From NCBI GenBank assembly GCA_037135095.1, contig JBAXKZ010000023.1, positions 1 through 23,854 on the forward strand: 23,854 nucleotides of DNA, read 5' to 3'. The DNA comes from CAIMZW01 sp037135095. Its GTDB lineage: Bacteria; Actinomycetota; Actinomycetes; Nanopelagicales; Nanopelagicaceae. The notes under the pieces were generated by a model. The model made no database searches. It worked only from the letters and a program-made list of their open reading frames with translations, and had not been told where the DNA came from. Both the position numbers and the translations under genes were made by a program. Shown in pieces: positions 1-8,058 of the stretch; within the stretch, counting starts at the first letter, position 1, and each line of letters opens with the position of its first letter.

Positions 1-595
1 CTTCAAGTGAAGGTAGCCGTAGCGCCCAAGCAGGACGTGGCCCCTTCTCTTCGATGCGATCTAAAATCAAATATGTTGCGGCAACTGCATTGGCTAAAAG
101 AAATACGCCACCGGACATAATGGCTGCGGAGACATGAATTGCTAACCAAGTAGATTTTAAAGCTGGCACTAATGGTGCACTTGGCCGATAGAGAAGTGTG
201 ATTGCCGTACCAAGTGTCAGCAGAACCGCAATCGAGACCGGCAACCCCAGCCAACGCAATTTATATTTCTTTAGGGCGAAGAGATAGGCGCCTGAAAAAG
301 CTAACGCACCGGTGATAGAAAATTCATACATATTTCCCCACGGCACGCGATGTGCCGACAATCCACGAAAGATTACGCCAGCGAAAAGTAGTAGAAAAGC
401 TAAGGTCATCATGGCGGAGCCGATTCGGCCGCTGCGCTCAGTTCGAGAGAAATCAAATTTAGTTTGATCATTCTCGGCATTGTTGCGGACGGAGAAGGCG
501 ACTTCTATTGCGTGCGAAAAGAACGCGATCGTATAAACCGCCATTGCGGAATAGATCGCGTAATTTGATAGGTACGCATAACTTCGAGAGGTCAA
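1..595 (-). CDS. ccsB: Cytochrome c biogenesis protein CcsB (CcsA/ResC family), 3' end outside window
   Basis: Membrane subunit of the System II (Ccs) machinery that exports heme and, with ResB, attaches it to apocytochromes c outside the membrane. The visible 198 residues contain several hydrophobic segments and the family signature RVPWGNMYEF. Further on comes KSTWLAIHVSAA, whose histidine is in the position of a conserved heme-ligand histidine of this family. The reading frame stays open to base 1, so the C-terminal part, where the WWD heme motif should lie, is not visible. The likely start is TTG at 593-595, two bases after the resB stop; no ATG lies near the expected N-terminus, the first in-frame one falling inside the first membrane segment. 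It is the last visible gene of the histidine phosphatase-tlpA-ccdA-resB-ccsB operon. Family assignment is firm; the start codon is inferred. Confidence 0.9.
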   Translation of the reverse strand, partial: MTSRSYAYLSNYAIYSAMAVYTIAFFSHAIEVAFSVRNNAENDQTKFDFSRTERSGRIGSAMMTLAFLLLFAGVIFRGLSAHRVPWGNMYEFSITGALAFSGAYLFALKKYKLRWLGLPVSIAVLLTLGTAITLLYRPSAPLVPALKSTWLAIHVSAAIMSGGVFLLANAVAATYLILDRIEEKGPRPAWALRLPSLE

Positions 596-597
596 AA

Positions 598-2052
598 TTA
601 TCCCTTCAGAACTTTCACGAGCGCTTCAATTTCATCGTTTAAACCAGGAACACCGTTCTTTGCTAAACCAGCCACTTCAACGCGATCAGAGATTTTGACC
701 CAGATTCTTCGTTGCCGAGTAAAGAGGGAGATTAGCAAGCCGAGGACCGCAAGCAGACCACCAGCCAAGGCATACATCTTTCCTGGATCATCAACAATCT
801 GCAGGTTGACCCATGACTTCCAACCGTCAAATGTGATGGAGCCCTCACCGAAGTCATAGCTCTGATTTAAGGAAAGCGCCTTTAGTCCGATTCGCTGCAT
901 CTTGGTGGTGTTGATTCGATATACCGACTGCGGGACACCGGAATCCAAGCCAAGGTTGCCGGCCCATACTGAGAGCAGCAGCCGAGGGTCGAGAACTTCT
1001 GGGTAAGAAGAGAAAGCGCCGCGCGAGGCGGAGCGATCTGCAGTTGGAAGGAAGGTGGCTACAAAGCCAATCTGCGGCTTCATATCTGGAATTTTGATCG
1101 CTCCGACAGACGTTAGATTTCCATCTTGCGGTAGAAATGCAACTGGTCCGCTGAAAACTACCTTGCCACTTTTATCCTTCACGGTTACAACTGGTGAATA
1201 TCCATTAGCTTGCAAATATATTTTTGTGCTGGCGAAGGTCAGCGGCGAATTGACTTTGACAATTCGGGTGACTGGTTTGCTCCCAATCGGGTTCGAGGAT
1301 TGGACCGTCAACTTGTAGTCAGTAGGTGCATTTGTTGCAGGGTCGTAAGTGGCAACAAAGTTTGTGATGTTGAGTGAAAACGGAATTAATGATCCTTCGC
1401 GCTGAAATTTTCCAAAGGTGATGTTGTCGTAGGAGGTCGGGGTATTAATGAAACGTTCCCCGACATTAAGAATCGCCTCGCCCTTTGAACCGTAGAGCGA
1501 ACCCACTCCAACAGCTACTAAAATCAAAAGTAAGGAGAGGTGAAAGAGTAAATTTCCGGTTTCGCGCAAATAACCTTTTTCGGCTGAGATCGATTTCTCT
1601 TCCCGACGAACTCGAAAATTATTCTTCTTTAACCACTTTTCCGCCACATCCAATGAAGAAGGGCTTTGATCTAGTTCAGTGTGGAACTCCATTCGATCTA
1701 GAAACTTTGGAGTCAACGGTGGCTTCGCGCCAATTGCTTTGAGATGCTCCAGGGTTCTGGGCAGAACGCAACCGACTAAAGAGATAAAGAGTAATAAGTA
1801 AATGGCGCTAAACCACGGCGAGCTGTAAACATCAAAGATCTTTACCCGATCTAACCACCGTGCCAATTGCGGATTGTTGGTAAAGAACTCTTGCACCTTC
1901 ATGGGATTTTGAGAGCGCTGTGGAAATATTGAACCTGGAATTGCGGCTACACCTAGAAGTAATAAAAGGATTAGCGCGATTCGCATGCTGGTGAGTTGAC
2001 GCCAGATCCAACGAAGAAATCCAAGCGCGCCAAGTTCTGGAGTGATACTCAT
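598..2052 (-). CDS. resB: Cytochrome c biogenesis protein ResB (Ccs1)
   Basis: Partner of CcsB in System II cytochrome c assembly. The 484 residues show the ResB layout: membrane segments near 23-40 and 81-97, a third near 168-187 containing a histidine (H171), a large extracytoplasmic region of about 230 residues, and a last membrane segment near 425-444 followed by a short basic cytoplasmic tail. Length and topology are typical for actinobacterial ResB. The ATG at 2050-2052 directly abuts the TAA of ccdA with no spacer, so translation is probably coupled. Its neighbours (tlpA and ccdA upstream, ccsB downstream) match the order I recall for M. tuberculosis Rv0526-Rv0529, which supports the call. 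No individual heme ligand can be proven from the sequence alone. Confidence 0.93.
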   Translation of the reverse strand: MSITPELGALGFLRWIWRQLTSMRIALILLLLLGVAAIPGSIFPQRSQNPMKVQEFFTNNPQLARWLDRVKIFDVYSSPWFSAIYLLLFISLVGCVLPRTLEHLKAIGAKPPLTPKFLDRMEFHTELDQSPSSLDVAEKWLKKNNFRVRREEKSISAEKGYLRETGNLLFHLSLLLILVAVGVGSLYGSKGEAILNVGERFINTPTSYDNITFGKFQREGSLIPFSLNITNFVATYDPATNAPTDYKLTVQSSNPIGSKPVTRIVKVNSPLTFASTKIYLQANGYSPVVTVKDKSGKVVFSGPVAFLPQDGNLTSVGAIKIPDMKPQIGFVATFLPTADRSASRGAFSSYPEVLDPRLLLSVWAGNLGLDSGVPQSVYRINTTKMQRIGLKALSLNQSYDFGEGSITFDGWKSWVNLQIVDDPGKMYALAGGLLAVLGLLISLFTRQRRIWVKISDRVEVAGLAKNGVPGLNDEIEALVKVLKG

Positions 2053-2784
2053 TTAAACCACCGGAATGAAGCCGGAGATTAAATCGCGAACGGTATTCAT
2101 TACGTGATCCCAAGCGCCGGTTACTTGCAATAGGCCGATAAAAATCAAAAAGATACCGCCGACTCGAGTCATGATATTTCCGTGGCGTGAAATATAGCGC
2201 CGCAATTTCTGTGATTGATCAAAGAAAATTCCAACTAATATGAAGGGGACACCAAGACCAATGCAGTACGCCACACTAAGAATTGCCCCTCGCAGCGCGC
2301 TGGAACTTTGGAATGAGAGTGCTTGGACGGCGCCAAGGGTTGGGCCAATACACGGGGTCCAGCCAATTCCGAAGAGAAATCCAAGTACAGGTGCGCCAAC
2401 TAAACCAGCCCGAATTTTCCATGTCGGTTTGAAGGATCGATAGAACCGTTGATTAAAGAGAAAAACGATGCCCATCGCGATGGTCATTAGACCAAGGATC
2501 GTCGAGATCCAACGTGAATGAGAACTGATGGTGGAACCTAAGCTTCCAAAAAGCGCACCATAAGAGATAAAGAGCGCAGAGAATCCCAAAACGAAAAGTA
2601 ACGAACCAAGCGCGACACGGCCCTTAGTACGAACTTCAGTCATGCCGGCGGCATATGAAAGATAGCCAGGGACCAATGGGATGACACACGGTGAAAAGAA
2701 TGAAATCAACCCGGCAATCAACGCAACGAAGATTGCCGAAAGCACATTGCCATCAAAGATCTGATTTACTAGAAAGTTATGCAT
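2053..2784 (-). CDS. ccdA: Cytochrome c biogenesis protein CcdA (thiol-disulfide electron carrier)
   Basis: Polytopic membrane protein that carries electrons from cytoplasmic thioredoxin to an extracytoplasmic thioredoxin-like protein, here most likely the TlpA homologue encoded just upstream, keeping apocytochrome CXXCH thiols reduced. The 243 residues form about six membrane segments. The two family cysteines are visible in FFSPCVIPLVPG (C33) and GWTPCIGPTLG (C145). The ATG lies inside the last codons of the tlpA-like gene (8-base overlap) and the stop touches the resB start, so the three are almost certainly cotranslated. Length is normal for the short CcdA type. Confidence 0.95.
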   Translation of the reverse strand: MHNFLVNQIFDGNVLSAIFVALIAGLISFFSPCVIPLVPGYLSYAAGMTEVRTKGRVALGSLLFVLGFSALFISYGALFGSLGSTISSHSRWISTILGLMTIAMGIVFLFNQRFYRSFKPTWKIRAGLVGAPVLGFLFGIGWTPCIGPTLGAVQALSFQSSSALRGAILSVAYCIGLGVPFILVGIFFDQSQKLRRYISRHGNIMTRVGGIFLIFIGLLQVTGAWDHVMNTVRDLISGFIPVV

Positions 2785-3328
2785 GATGTGGATCCTTTGA
2801 AACTTTGGTAATCAAATCTGTTAATAGTCCAACGGTAATTGCGCCGCTGACTCTGGCAGCAACGTAACCCGAGGCATCGATAATCAAGGTTGTGGGAATG
2901 GCATTTGGCAGCAATGAGCCCCGGAAACTTGTGAGCACTGCATCATCGGTAAAAGTTGGATAGGTTAATTTAAAACGATCGACAAATGATTTTGCTGCGG
3001 TTAAATTGTCGCGAGTCAGAATTCCCGCAAATTGCACATCTGGATATTTCTGGGAAAAATCTTGTAGTAGTGGAGCTTCAGCTCGACATGGCGAGCACCA
3101 TGATGCCCAGACATTAAGCACTGTTACCTTATTCAAAGTTAGCGCTTCGGTTTTTCCAGAGAGCGTCATTCCAGAAATTGCCGGCGCCGGTTTCCGTTCG
3201 GCCGCCTTCACATAAACAGCGACACCAGATCCAGAAACAAAGGCATTTTCATTTTGCTTAGAGAGACCGCCACCACCGCAGGCGGTCAGAAGCAGTAATG
3301 AGGCGAGCGCCGCAGGAAGTAATTTCAT
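2777..3328 (-). CDS. TlpA/ResA-like thioredoxin-fold lipoprotein
   Basis: Membrane-anchored extracytoplasmic thiol-disulfide oxidoreductase of the TlpA/ResA (AhpC/TSA-Redoxin) type, expected to reduce apocytochrome c thiols or otherwise serve CcdA. The 183 residues begin with a lipoprotein signal with lipobox LTAC and lipidated C17, followed by a flexible glycine/serine-rich stretch. The thioredoxin fold carries the active site WASWCSPC (C78, C81), and a proline in NAIPTTLI (P145) fits the cis-proline opposite the active site. The start overlaps the histidine phosphatase stop by 4 bases; the end overlaps ccdA by 8. Position in the ccs operon supports a cytochrome maturation role. The exact partner protein is inferred. 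Confidence 0.92.
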   Translation of the reverse strand: MKLLPAALASLLLLTACGGGGLSKQNENAFVSGSGVAVYVKAAERKPAPAISGMTLSGKTEALTLNKVTVLNVWASWCSPCRAEAPLLQDFSQKYPDVQFAGILTRDNLTAAKSFVDRFKLTYPTFTDDAVLTSFRGSLLPNAIPTTLIIDASGYVAARVSGAITVGLLTDLITKVSKDPHHA

Positions 3329-3945
3329 TTGCGCGGCAACAGATGCTTTGCCGGTTCGGTGTAATAGGTATCTTGAATCATGCCCTGATCATCTAGGACA
3401 AAACTGGTGACCGAGGCCAAAGTGCATTCACGCTTGCGGGGATCATGAAGCATCGGGCGACCTTCAACCGCCGATCGCAAGATCCAAATTGGAAGCTGGT
3501 GTGAGACGCACAAGGCATCTGTACCGGCAGCGGCATCGCGGGCAGCAAAGAGGGCGGCGAGCATTCTGGAAATCTGCTCTTCGTATGGCTCTCCCCATGA
3601 GGGTTTCCACGGGTTGTATAAGTAGCGCCAGGAGCGCGGGTGCTTTAAGACTCCGCTGCCGAGCTCAAATTTCTGACCTTCGAAGATATTGGCCGCTTCA
3701 ATTAGGCGATCCTCGGTTGTAATAGACAGGTTGTGGGTGGCGGCAAGTGGGGCGGCCGTCTCTTGGGCCCGCTGAAGCGGGGAGGCGAGCAGGGCGCCTA
3801 GCGAAAGCGGTTTTGACCACTCGGCTACGGTTTGGGCCATCTCTTGGCCGCGCTCAGAGAGGCGCCAGCCAGCCTGGCGGCCGTACAGGATCTTCTCCGG
3901 ATTTTCGACCTCGCCATGGCGAAGGAAATGAATTGTGGCCCCCAT
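3325..3945 (-). CDS. Histidine phosphatase family protein (phosphoglycerate mutase-like)
   Basis: Member of the histidine phosphatase superfamily. From the chosen start it has 206 residues. The catalytic motif is FLRHGEV (RHG 9-11, nucleophile H10); SPLQRAQETA supplies the second arginine and CVSHQLPIW the second histidine. The substrate cannot be read from the sequence. The open frame extends upstream to 4011, but I prefer the ATG at 3943-3945. That start places the RHG motif at the normal N-terminal position, avoids overlap with the divergent gene at 3997, and has TATGCT seven bases upstream, the layout of a leaderless transcript. A second ATG at 3955-3957 would add four residues. It heads the ccs operon, as Rv0525 does in M. 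tuberculosis; whether it has a role in cytochrome maturation is unknown. Confidence 0.9.
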   Translation of the reverse strand: MGATIHFLRHGEVENPEKILYGRQAGWRLSERGQEMAQTVAEWSKPLSLGALLASPLQRAQETAAPLAATHNLSITTEDRLIEAANIFEGQKFELGSGVLKHPRSWRYLYNPWKPSWGEPYEEQISRMLAALFAARDAAAGTDALCVSHQLPIWILRSAVEGRPMLHDPRKRECTLASVTSFVLDDQGMIQDTYYTEPAKHLLPRK

Positions 3946-3952
3946 AGTGGCA

Positions 3953-3958
3953 AGCATA
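3953..3958 (-). promoter_or_regulatory. Putative -10 box of the histidine phosphatase/ccs operon (leaderless)
   Basis: Reading on the minus strand, TATGCT lies seven bases before the chosen ATG and fits the actinobacterial TANNNT -10 pattern. Transcription would begin at or next to the start codon. No Shine-Dalgarno sequence and no convincing -35 box are visible. It faces the -10 box of the divergent HAD gene 26 bases away, so the two promoters must share one short region. Confidence 0.5.
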
Positions 3959-3984
3959 AAGGAGCCTTGACCTTTGGGCTTCGC

Positions 3985-3990
3985 TAAGGT
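3985..3990 (+). promoter_or_regulatory. Putative -10 box of the HAD phosphatase gene (leaderless)
   Basis: TAAGGT fits TANNNT and ends six bases before the ATG at 3997, the spacing expected when the transcript starts on the first codon. No Shine-Dalgarno sequence precedes the ATG. A TTGACC at 3967-3972 is only 12 bases upstream, too close to act as a normal -35 box. Confidence 0.5.
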
Positions 3991-3996
3991 TGAGAT

Positions 3997-4773
3997 ATGG
4001 CGCCAGAGCAAAAACGGGTGGCCTTCTTTGATGTCGATAACACGATCCTTCGAGGCTCAAGCCTCTTCTTCTTGGGTCGAGGGATGTATCAGAGGGGTTT
4101 CTTTAGCAAGCGTGAAATCTCCGCTTTCGTTTTGGCAAACCTTCGCTATCGCATGACTGGCAAGGAGAACAAAGAGGAGATTGCCAAGATTCAGAGCGCT
4201 GCCTGTGAGTTTATTGGTGGCCACAACGTGAAAGAGATCGAGACCATTGGCTTAGAAATTTACGATGAGTTCGTCTCCCCCGCGCTCTGGCAAGGAACAA
4301 TCGAAATTGCCAATGACCATCTCAGTGCCGGCGAAGAGGTTTGGTTGGTCACGGCCACACCCATTGATATGGCTAACTTAATTGCAAAACGCTTGGGATT
4401 TACCGGCGCCCTTGGAACCAAGGCTGAAATCTGCGATGGCAAATACACCGGCAAGATGATCGGCAACCTCCTTCATGGCAAAGAGAAGGCGATCGCGATT
4501 CGGGAACTCGCGGCCGAGAAAAATATTGATCTGAGTGAGTCCTTCGCCTACTCCGATAGCCACCATGACATCCCGCTCTTAACGGCGGTGGGTCACCCCC
4601 GAGCGATTAATCCCGATACCCTGCTTCAAATTCGTGCGATTCGCGACAATTGGCCGATCCACGATTTTCGGCGCGCTCGTTGGCTCTCTCGGGCCATGGG
4701 TCCAATCGTTGGTCGCCTTGGTGCGGTTGCAGCTTTCTTCTCCCCTCGCAGCGGTGGTCGGCGCCCCCACTGA
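3997..4773 (+). CDS. HAD-IB family phosphatase (SerB1-like)
   Basis: Haloacid dehalogenase superfamily hydrolase, subfamily IB, a group containing phosphoserine phosphatase and related small-molecule phosphatases. The 258 residues show motif I FFDVDNT (nucleophile D12, acid/base D14), motif II in WLVTATP, a later lysine in HGKEKA and the metal-binding motif AYSDSHHDIPLL. A helical cap lies between motifs I and II. The C-terminal 40 residues are basic and look like a tail or membrane-associated helix. It resembles the actinobacterial SerB1 proteins, but the substrate cannot be decided: phosphoserine, a lysolipid phosphate or another phosphomonoester are all possible. It is divergent from the ccs operon and 23 bases upstream of the helicase-associated gene. 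Confidence 0.9.
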   Translation: MAPEQKRVAFFDVDNTILRGSSLFFLGRGMYQRGFFSKREISAFVLANLRYRMTGKENKEEIAKIQSAACEFIGGHNVKEIETIGLEIYDEFVSPALWQGTIEIANDHLSAGEEVWLVTATPIDMANLIAKRLGFTGALGTKAEICDGKYTGKMIGNLLHGKEKAIAIRELAAEKNIDLSESFAYSDSHHDIPLLTAVGHPRAINPDTLLQIRAIRDNWPIHDFRRARWLSRAMGPIVGRLGAVAAFFSPRSGGRRPH

Positions 4774-4781
4774 TTCATCGG

Positions 4782-4787
4782 TAATGT
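4782..4787 (+). promoter_or_regulatory. Possible -10 box upstream of the helicase-associated gene
   Basis: TAATGT fits TANNNT and ends nine bases before the ATG at 4797. There is no Shine-Dalgarno sequence. The spacing is slightly long for a leaderless start, so this is weaker than the other examples in the window. It also lies in the 23-base gap behind the HAD gene, so readthrough may suffice. Confidence 0.35.
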
Positions 4788-4796
4788 AGACCAGTT

Positions 4797-6962
4797 ATGT
4801 CCACCACCTCCTTTGCCGACGAGCTTCGTGCTCGCGATGATGCCGCGATCTCGCAATTATTTGCGCTCCGGCCAGATTTGTTGACGCCGGTACCAACTGA
4901 TCTTTCTGCGCTCGCCGCACGTGCCAATTCGGTACCGAGCTTGATCCGTGCGCTCGAGTCACTTAACAAGTGGCAACATGATCTGCTGATCGCCGCCAGC
5001 GCGATCACCGAACCATTTTCGGCAAAAGAGCTCGTGGCTTTAACTCACGAGTCCGCGGAATTTGCGATTTCGGAATTATGGACTCGCGCCTTGTTATACA
5101 AAGATGGCAAGAACTATCGAATGCCCAGCAATATTCGTCCCATGTTGGGCGATGAACCCATGGGGCTCGGTCCGATTTCGCCAAATTCTATTGATTTGAG
5201 CCCGCTAAAAGAAGCGCCAAAAGCCTCCCTGGAAGTGCTAGCCAGGCTGGTTTGGGGACCACCCCGAGGCCAGATTGCCTCCGTTAAAAAACCCGGACCA
5301 GCAATTGGTTGGTTGCTTGAACACAAACTTCTGCTGCCATTTGATAGCACCACAGTTCTGCTACCACGCGAAGTGGCGATCCATCTTCGAGGCGGCAAGA
5401 TTCTTCGAGAGATAAATAATGTTGCGCCAGCAGTAACTGGTGCGACCCGAAAACAGAAAGATGTTGATCGCGCTGCCATTGCTAACATCTCCACCTTTCT
5501 GCGTTGGATTGAAGAGCTAGCCCATAACTGGTCTGATGAAGCTCCGGTTGCACTTCGCTCCGGTGGCTTAGGTGTGCGCGACCTAAAACGATCTGCTGAA
5601 CATCTAGGCGTCTCCGAAATTTGCGCGGGCTTTGTCGCTGAAATTCTTTACCTTGCGGGGCTTGTTGTAATTGATACCGACGATCAAATCTTGCCTACCC
5701 ATGCCTTCGATCTTTGGATGACTAAAACTTCCGAGGAGCGATGGGAAGGCCTGTGCGCGCTTTGGCTTGAAACTTCCAGAGTTAGCGGCTTGATCGGGAA
5801 AAGTGAAAGCAAGAACATTGCCCCGCTTGGACCAGAGATGGACCGTACGGGCATCGCGCCACTTCGAAAGTCATTGCTAAATATTCTGAACTCAAATCGG
5901 GAAATAGATCCCGAATTAACAAGCATTAGTAGCCACGCCCAATGGCTTAGCCCGCAACGTTTCAATGGCGAATATATCGAGTGGACACTTCGCGAAGCAG
6001 AGTGGTTAGGAATAACCGGACAAGGCGCAATATCCAGTTTTGGTATCTCATATTTCACTGGTGCTGAAAGTTTAGGAATTGAAGCAGCATTACCAAAACC
6101 GGTCGATCACATCCTGATCCAGGCCGACAACAGCGCAATCGCGCCGGGGCCACTAACCATTGAACTTGCAAATTCGATTGGAACAATTGCTGATATCGAA
6201 AGTCGGGGCGGCGCCACGGTCTATCGTTTTAGCGAAGCTTCGATTCGGCGCGGTTTAGATCACGGTCAAACTGGCGACCAAATCAAAGATTTCCTAAAGC
6301 GCACTTCTAAAACGCCGATGCCACAACCGTTGGAGTACTTGATCAATGATGTTGCGAAACGACACGGTCGGCTGCGCGTTGGACATTCTGCTTGTTATCT
6401 ACGTTGTGAAGATGAGGGCCTAATCCAACAGATCTTGCACGATAAGCGCACCGAAGATCTGCGACTTCGAAAATTGGCGCCACAGGTAATTATTTCCGAG
6501 CTCGATATCAATGAAGTAATTCTTGGGCTGCGCGAAGCTGGCTACCTGCCGGCGATTGAAAATGCAACGGGAATTCTGGTAGCGCAACCAACTACCAAAC
6601 GGGCAAAGTCCCGGCCGCGACCCCCTCGAGTACTTAGCGAAATTGGCAAACCAAGTGAGATCATTATTCAATCCGCCGTCCGCGTACTACGCACTGGCGA
6701 AAAAGTTACCGCCCACAAGCCGCGAGACATTCCGCGCACCACCGCCAACGAAACCCTTGATTTGCTTCATCAATATATTGAAGAACAAGCCACGCTCACT
6801 ATCGGCTATGCCGATACCAACGGTGGCGTTTCAAATCGCCTAATCGACCCAATCTCAATCTCTTTAGGCACGCTGTTAGCCAAGGATCACGCCACTGGCG
6901 AGCTAGCGCACTTCAGAATCCCCCGAATCACGGGCGTCAGCCCGGCGCCCTCGACGCTCTAA
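4797..6962 (+). CDS. Helicase-associated protein with XPB/Ssl2 N-terminal-like domain (Rv0862c family)
   Basis: A 721-residue protein of the actinobacterial family typified by M. tuberculosis Rv0862c, normally encoded next to the XPB helicase. The N-terminal half has winged-helix-like helical character and no enzymatic motif. The region at about 437-536 is the recognisable part (Helicase_C_3/XPB-Ssl2 N-terminal-like): it begins HILIQADNSAIAPGPL, continues with SRGGATVYRFSEASIRRGLD, then PQPLEYLINDVAKRHGRLRVG. The last 65 residues (LTIGYADTNG, then SNRLIDPISISLG and HFRIPRITGV) resemble a WYL domain, which in other proteins senses nucleic acids or ligands. There is no Walker A motif, so it is not itself a helicase. 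The XPB gene lies one gene downstream on the same strand, suggesting a joint DNA repair or DNA-binding role. The WYL assignment is by eye. Confidence 0.87.
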   Translation: MSTTSFADELRARDDAAISQLFALRPDLLTPVPTDLSALAARANSVPSLIRALESLNKWQHDLLIAASAITEPFSAKELVALTHESAEFAISELWTRALLYKDGKNYRMPSNIRPMLGDEPMGLGPISPNSIDLSPLKEAPKASLEVLARLVWGPPRGQIASVKKPGPAIGWLLEHKLLLPFDSTTVLLPREVAIHLRGGKILREINNVAPAVTGATRKQKDVDRAAIANISTFLRWIEELAHNWSDEAPVALRSGGLGVRDLKRSAEHLGVSEICAGFVAEILYLAGLVVIDTDDQILPTHAFDLWMTKTSEERWEGLCALWLETSRVSGLIGKSESKNIAPLGPEMDRTGIAPLRKSLLNILNSNREIDPELTSISSHAQWLSPQRFNGEYIEWTLREAEWLGITGQGAISSFGISYFTGAESLGIEAALPKPVDHILIQADNSAIAPGPLTIELANSIGTIADIESRGGATVYRFSEASIRRGLDHGQTGDQIKDFLKRTSKTPMPQPLEYLINDVAKRHGRLRVGHSACYLRCEDEGLIQQILHDKRTEDLRLRKLAPQVIISELDINEVILGLREAGYLPAIENATGILVAQPTTKRAKSRPRPPRVLSEIGKPSEIIIQSAVRVLRTGEKVTAHKPRDIPRTTANETLDLLHQYIEEQATLTIGYADTNGGVSNRLIDPISISLGTLLAKDHATGELAHFRIPRITGVSPAPSTL

Positions 6963-6981
6963 AGTACGGCAGACTTCGCTA

Positions 6982-8058
6982 ATGACCTTTCTTGCCGACC
7001 TCCAAGACCTGGTGGAATGCGAATCTCCCAGCGAGGATCTGGCTGCCTGTCGGCGCGCGGTCGAAGTTGCGCATGGAATCGCCAACCAGAGGCTGGAAAC
7101 GTCGGCACAGATCAAGGAAATTGGTGGGCGCCCAGTGTTTTGGTGGGGCGCAGACCAACCAAAGATTTTGCTCTTGGCCCATCTTGATACGGTTTGGCCG
7201 ATCGGTTCATTCGAACCAGTTTGGGAAATTTCTGGCGATGTAATTAAAGGTCCTGGCGTTTTCGATATGAAGGCCGGCTTCCTACAAGCACTTTATGCGC
7301 TGATTGAAATTCCCGATGCAGCTTCAAAAGTAGCGCTCATCGCAACCACTGATGAAGAGATCGGCAGCCAAACTTCGCGCGAATTAATCAAGGAATTGGC
7401 AGCGCAGGCCGATGCAGTTTTGGTTCTTGAAGCTTCCCTGGATGGAAAAGTTAAGACTGGACGCAAAGGCACTGCGATGTATCAAATTAGCGTCGCGGGT
7501 CGAGCTTCACATGCCGGACTTGAACCAGAAAAGGGAATCAATGCCTCGATTGAAATTTCCCACATTGTTTTAACTCTTGCGGATTTAATGGATGCCGAGC
7601 TAGGAACAACTGTTGTCCCCACGCTAATAAAGTCTGGAACCACTACTAACACCGTTCCCGCCCTCGCTACCTTGGATGTAGATATCCGCTCCTTCTCAAG
7701 CGCTGAACTCCTGCGTGTTGATGCTGCGGTGCACAATTTAAGAACTCAACACCCCGAGGCAGCCATAACGGTGACGGGCGGAATAAATCGGCCGCCGATG
7801 GAGTTGAAATCTACGCAAGCACTTTATGAAAAATTAGAGCTGGTTGCACAATCACTTGGTATGCCACCAATTGGCCATGCCGCAGTCGGAGGAGCCAGCG
7901 ATGGAAACTTCGCTGCTGCTGCTGGCGCACAAACGCTCGATGGCTTAGGTGCCGTTGGTTCTGGTGCTCATGCCCCGCATGAGCATGTTTTACTATCGTC
8001 GATTCAAGATCGAATCTCGCTCCTAGCCGCATTTATTAAGGAACTCATTCGTGACTGA
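6982..8058 (+). CDS. M20 family zinc metallopeptidase (glutamate carboxypeptidase-like)
   Basis: Cytoplasmic amidohydrolase/carboxypeptidase of the M20 family, 358 residues, with no signal peptide. Metal ligands and catalytic residues of the CPG2/DapE/ArgE fold are visible: LLAHLDTVWP (H67, catalytic D69), GVFDMKAG (bridging D95), TTDEEIGS (general base E125, ligand E126), VLEAS (E150) and a C-terminal GAHAPHEH (H330). The dimerisation-lid histidine is in RASHAGLEP (H177). The sequence is closest in style to glutamate carboxypeptidase (CPG2) rather than DapE, but the substrate is not determinable. It sits 19 bases after the helicase-associated gene, and the XPB gene starts inside its last codons (8-base overlap), so it is probably cotranslated with XPB. 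No Shine-Dalgarno sequence precedes the ATG. Confidence 0.9.
   Translation: MTFLADLQDLVECESPSEDLAACRRAVEVAHGIANQRLETSAQIKEIGGRPVFWWGADQPKILLLAHLDTVWPIGSFEPVWEISGDVIKGPGVFDMKAGFLQALYALIEIPDAASKVALIATTDEEIGSQTSRELIKELAAQADAVLVLEASLDGKVKTGRKGTAMYQISVAGRASHAGLEPEKGINASIEISHIVLTLADLMDAELGTTVVPTLIKSGTTTNTVPALATLDVDIRSFSSAELLRVDAAVHNLRTQHPEAAITVTGGINRPPMELKSTQALYEKLELVAQSLGMPPIGHAAVGGASDGNFAAAAGAQTLDGLGAVGSGAHAPHEHVLLSSIQDRISLLAAFIKELIRD

Noticed and set aside
1055..1318. Plus-strand open frames of 60-130 codons inside minus-strand genes across the window
   Set aside because: They are shadows of well-supported genes, with no recognisable motif and no ribosome binding site or separate promoter.
3967..3972. 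TTGACC as the -35 box for the HAD gene
   Set aside because: Only 12 bases from the -10 box, too short; the same applies to the TTGACA near radA at 23726.
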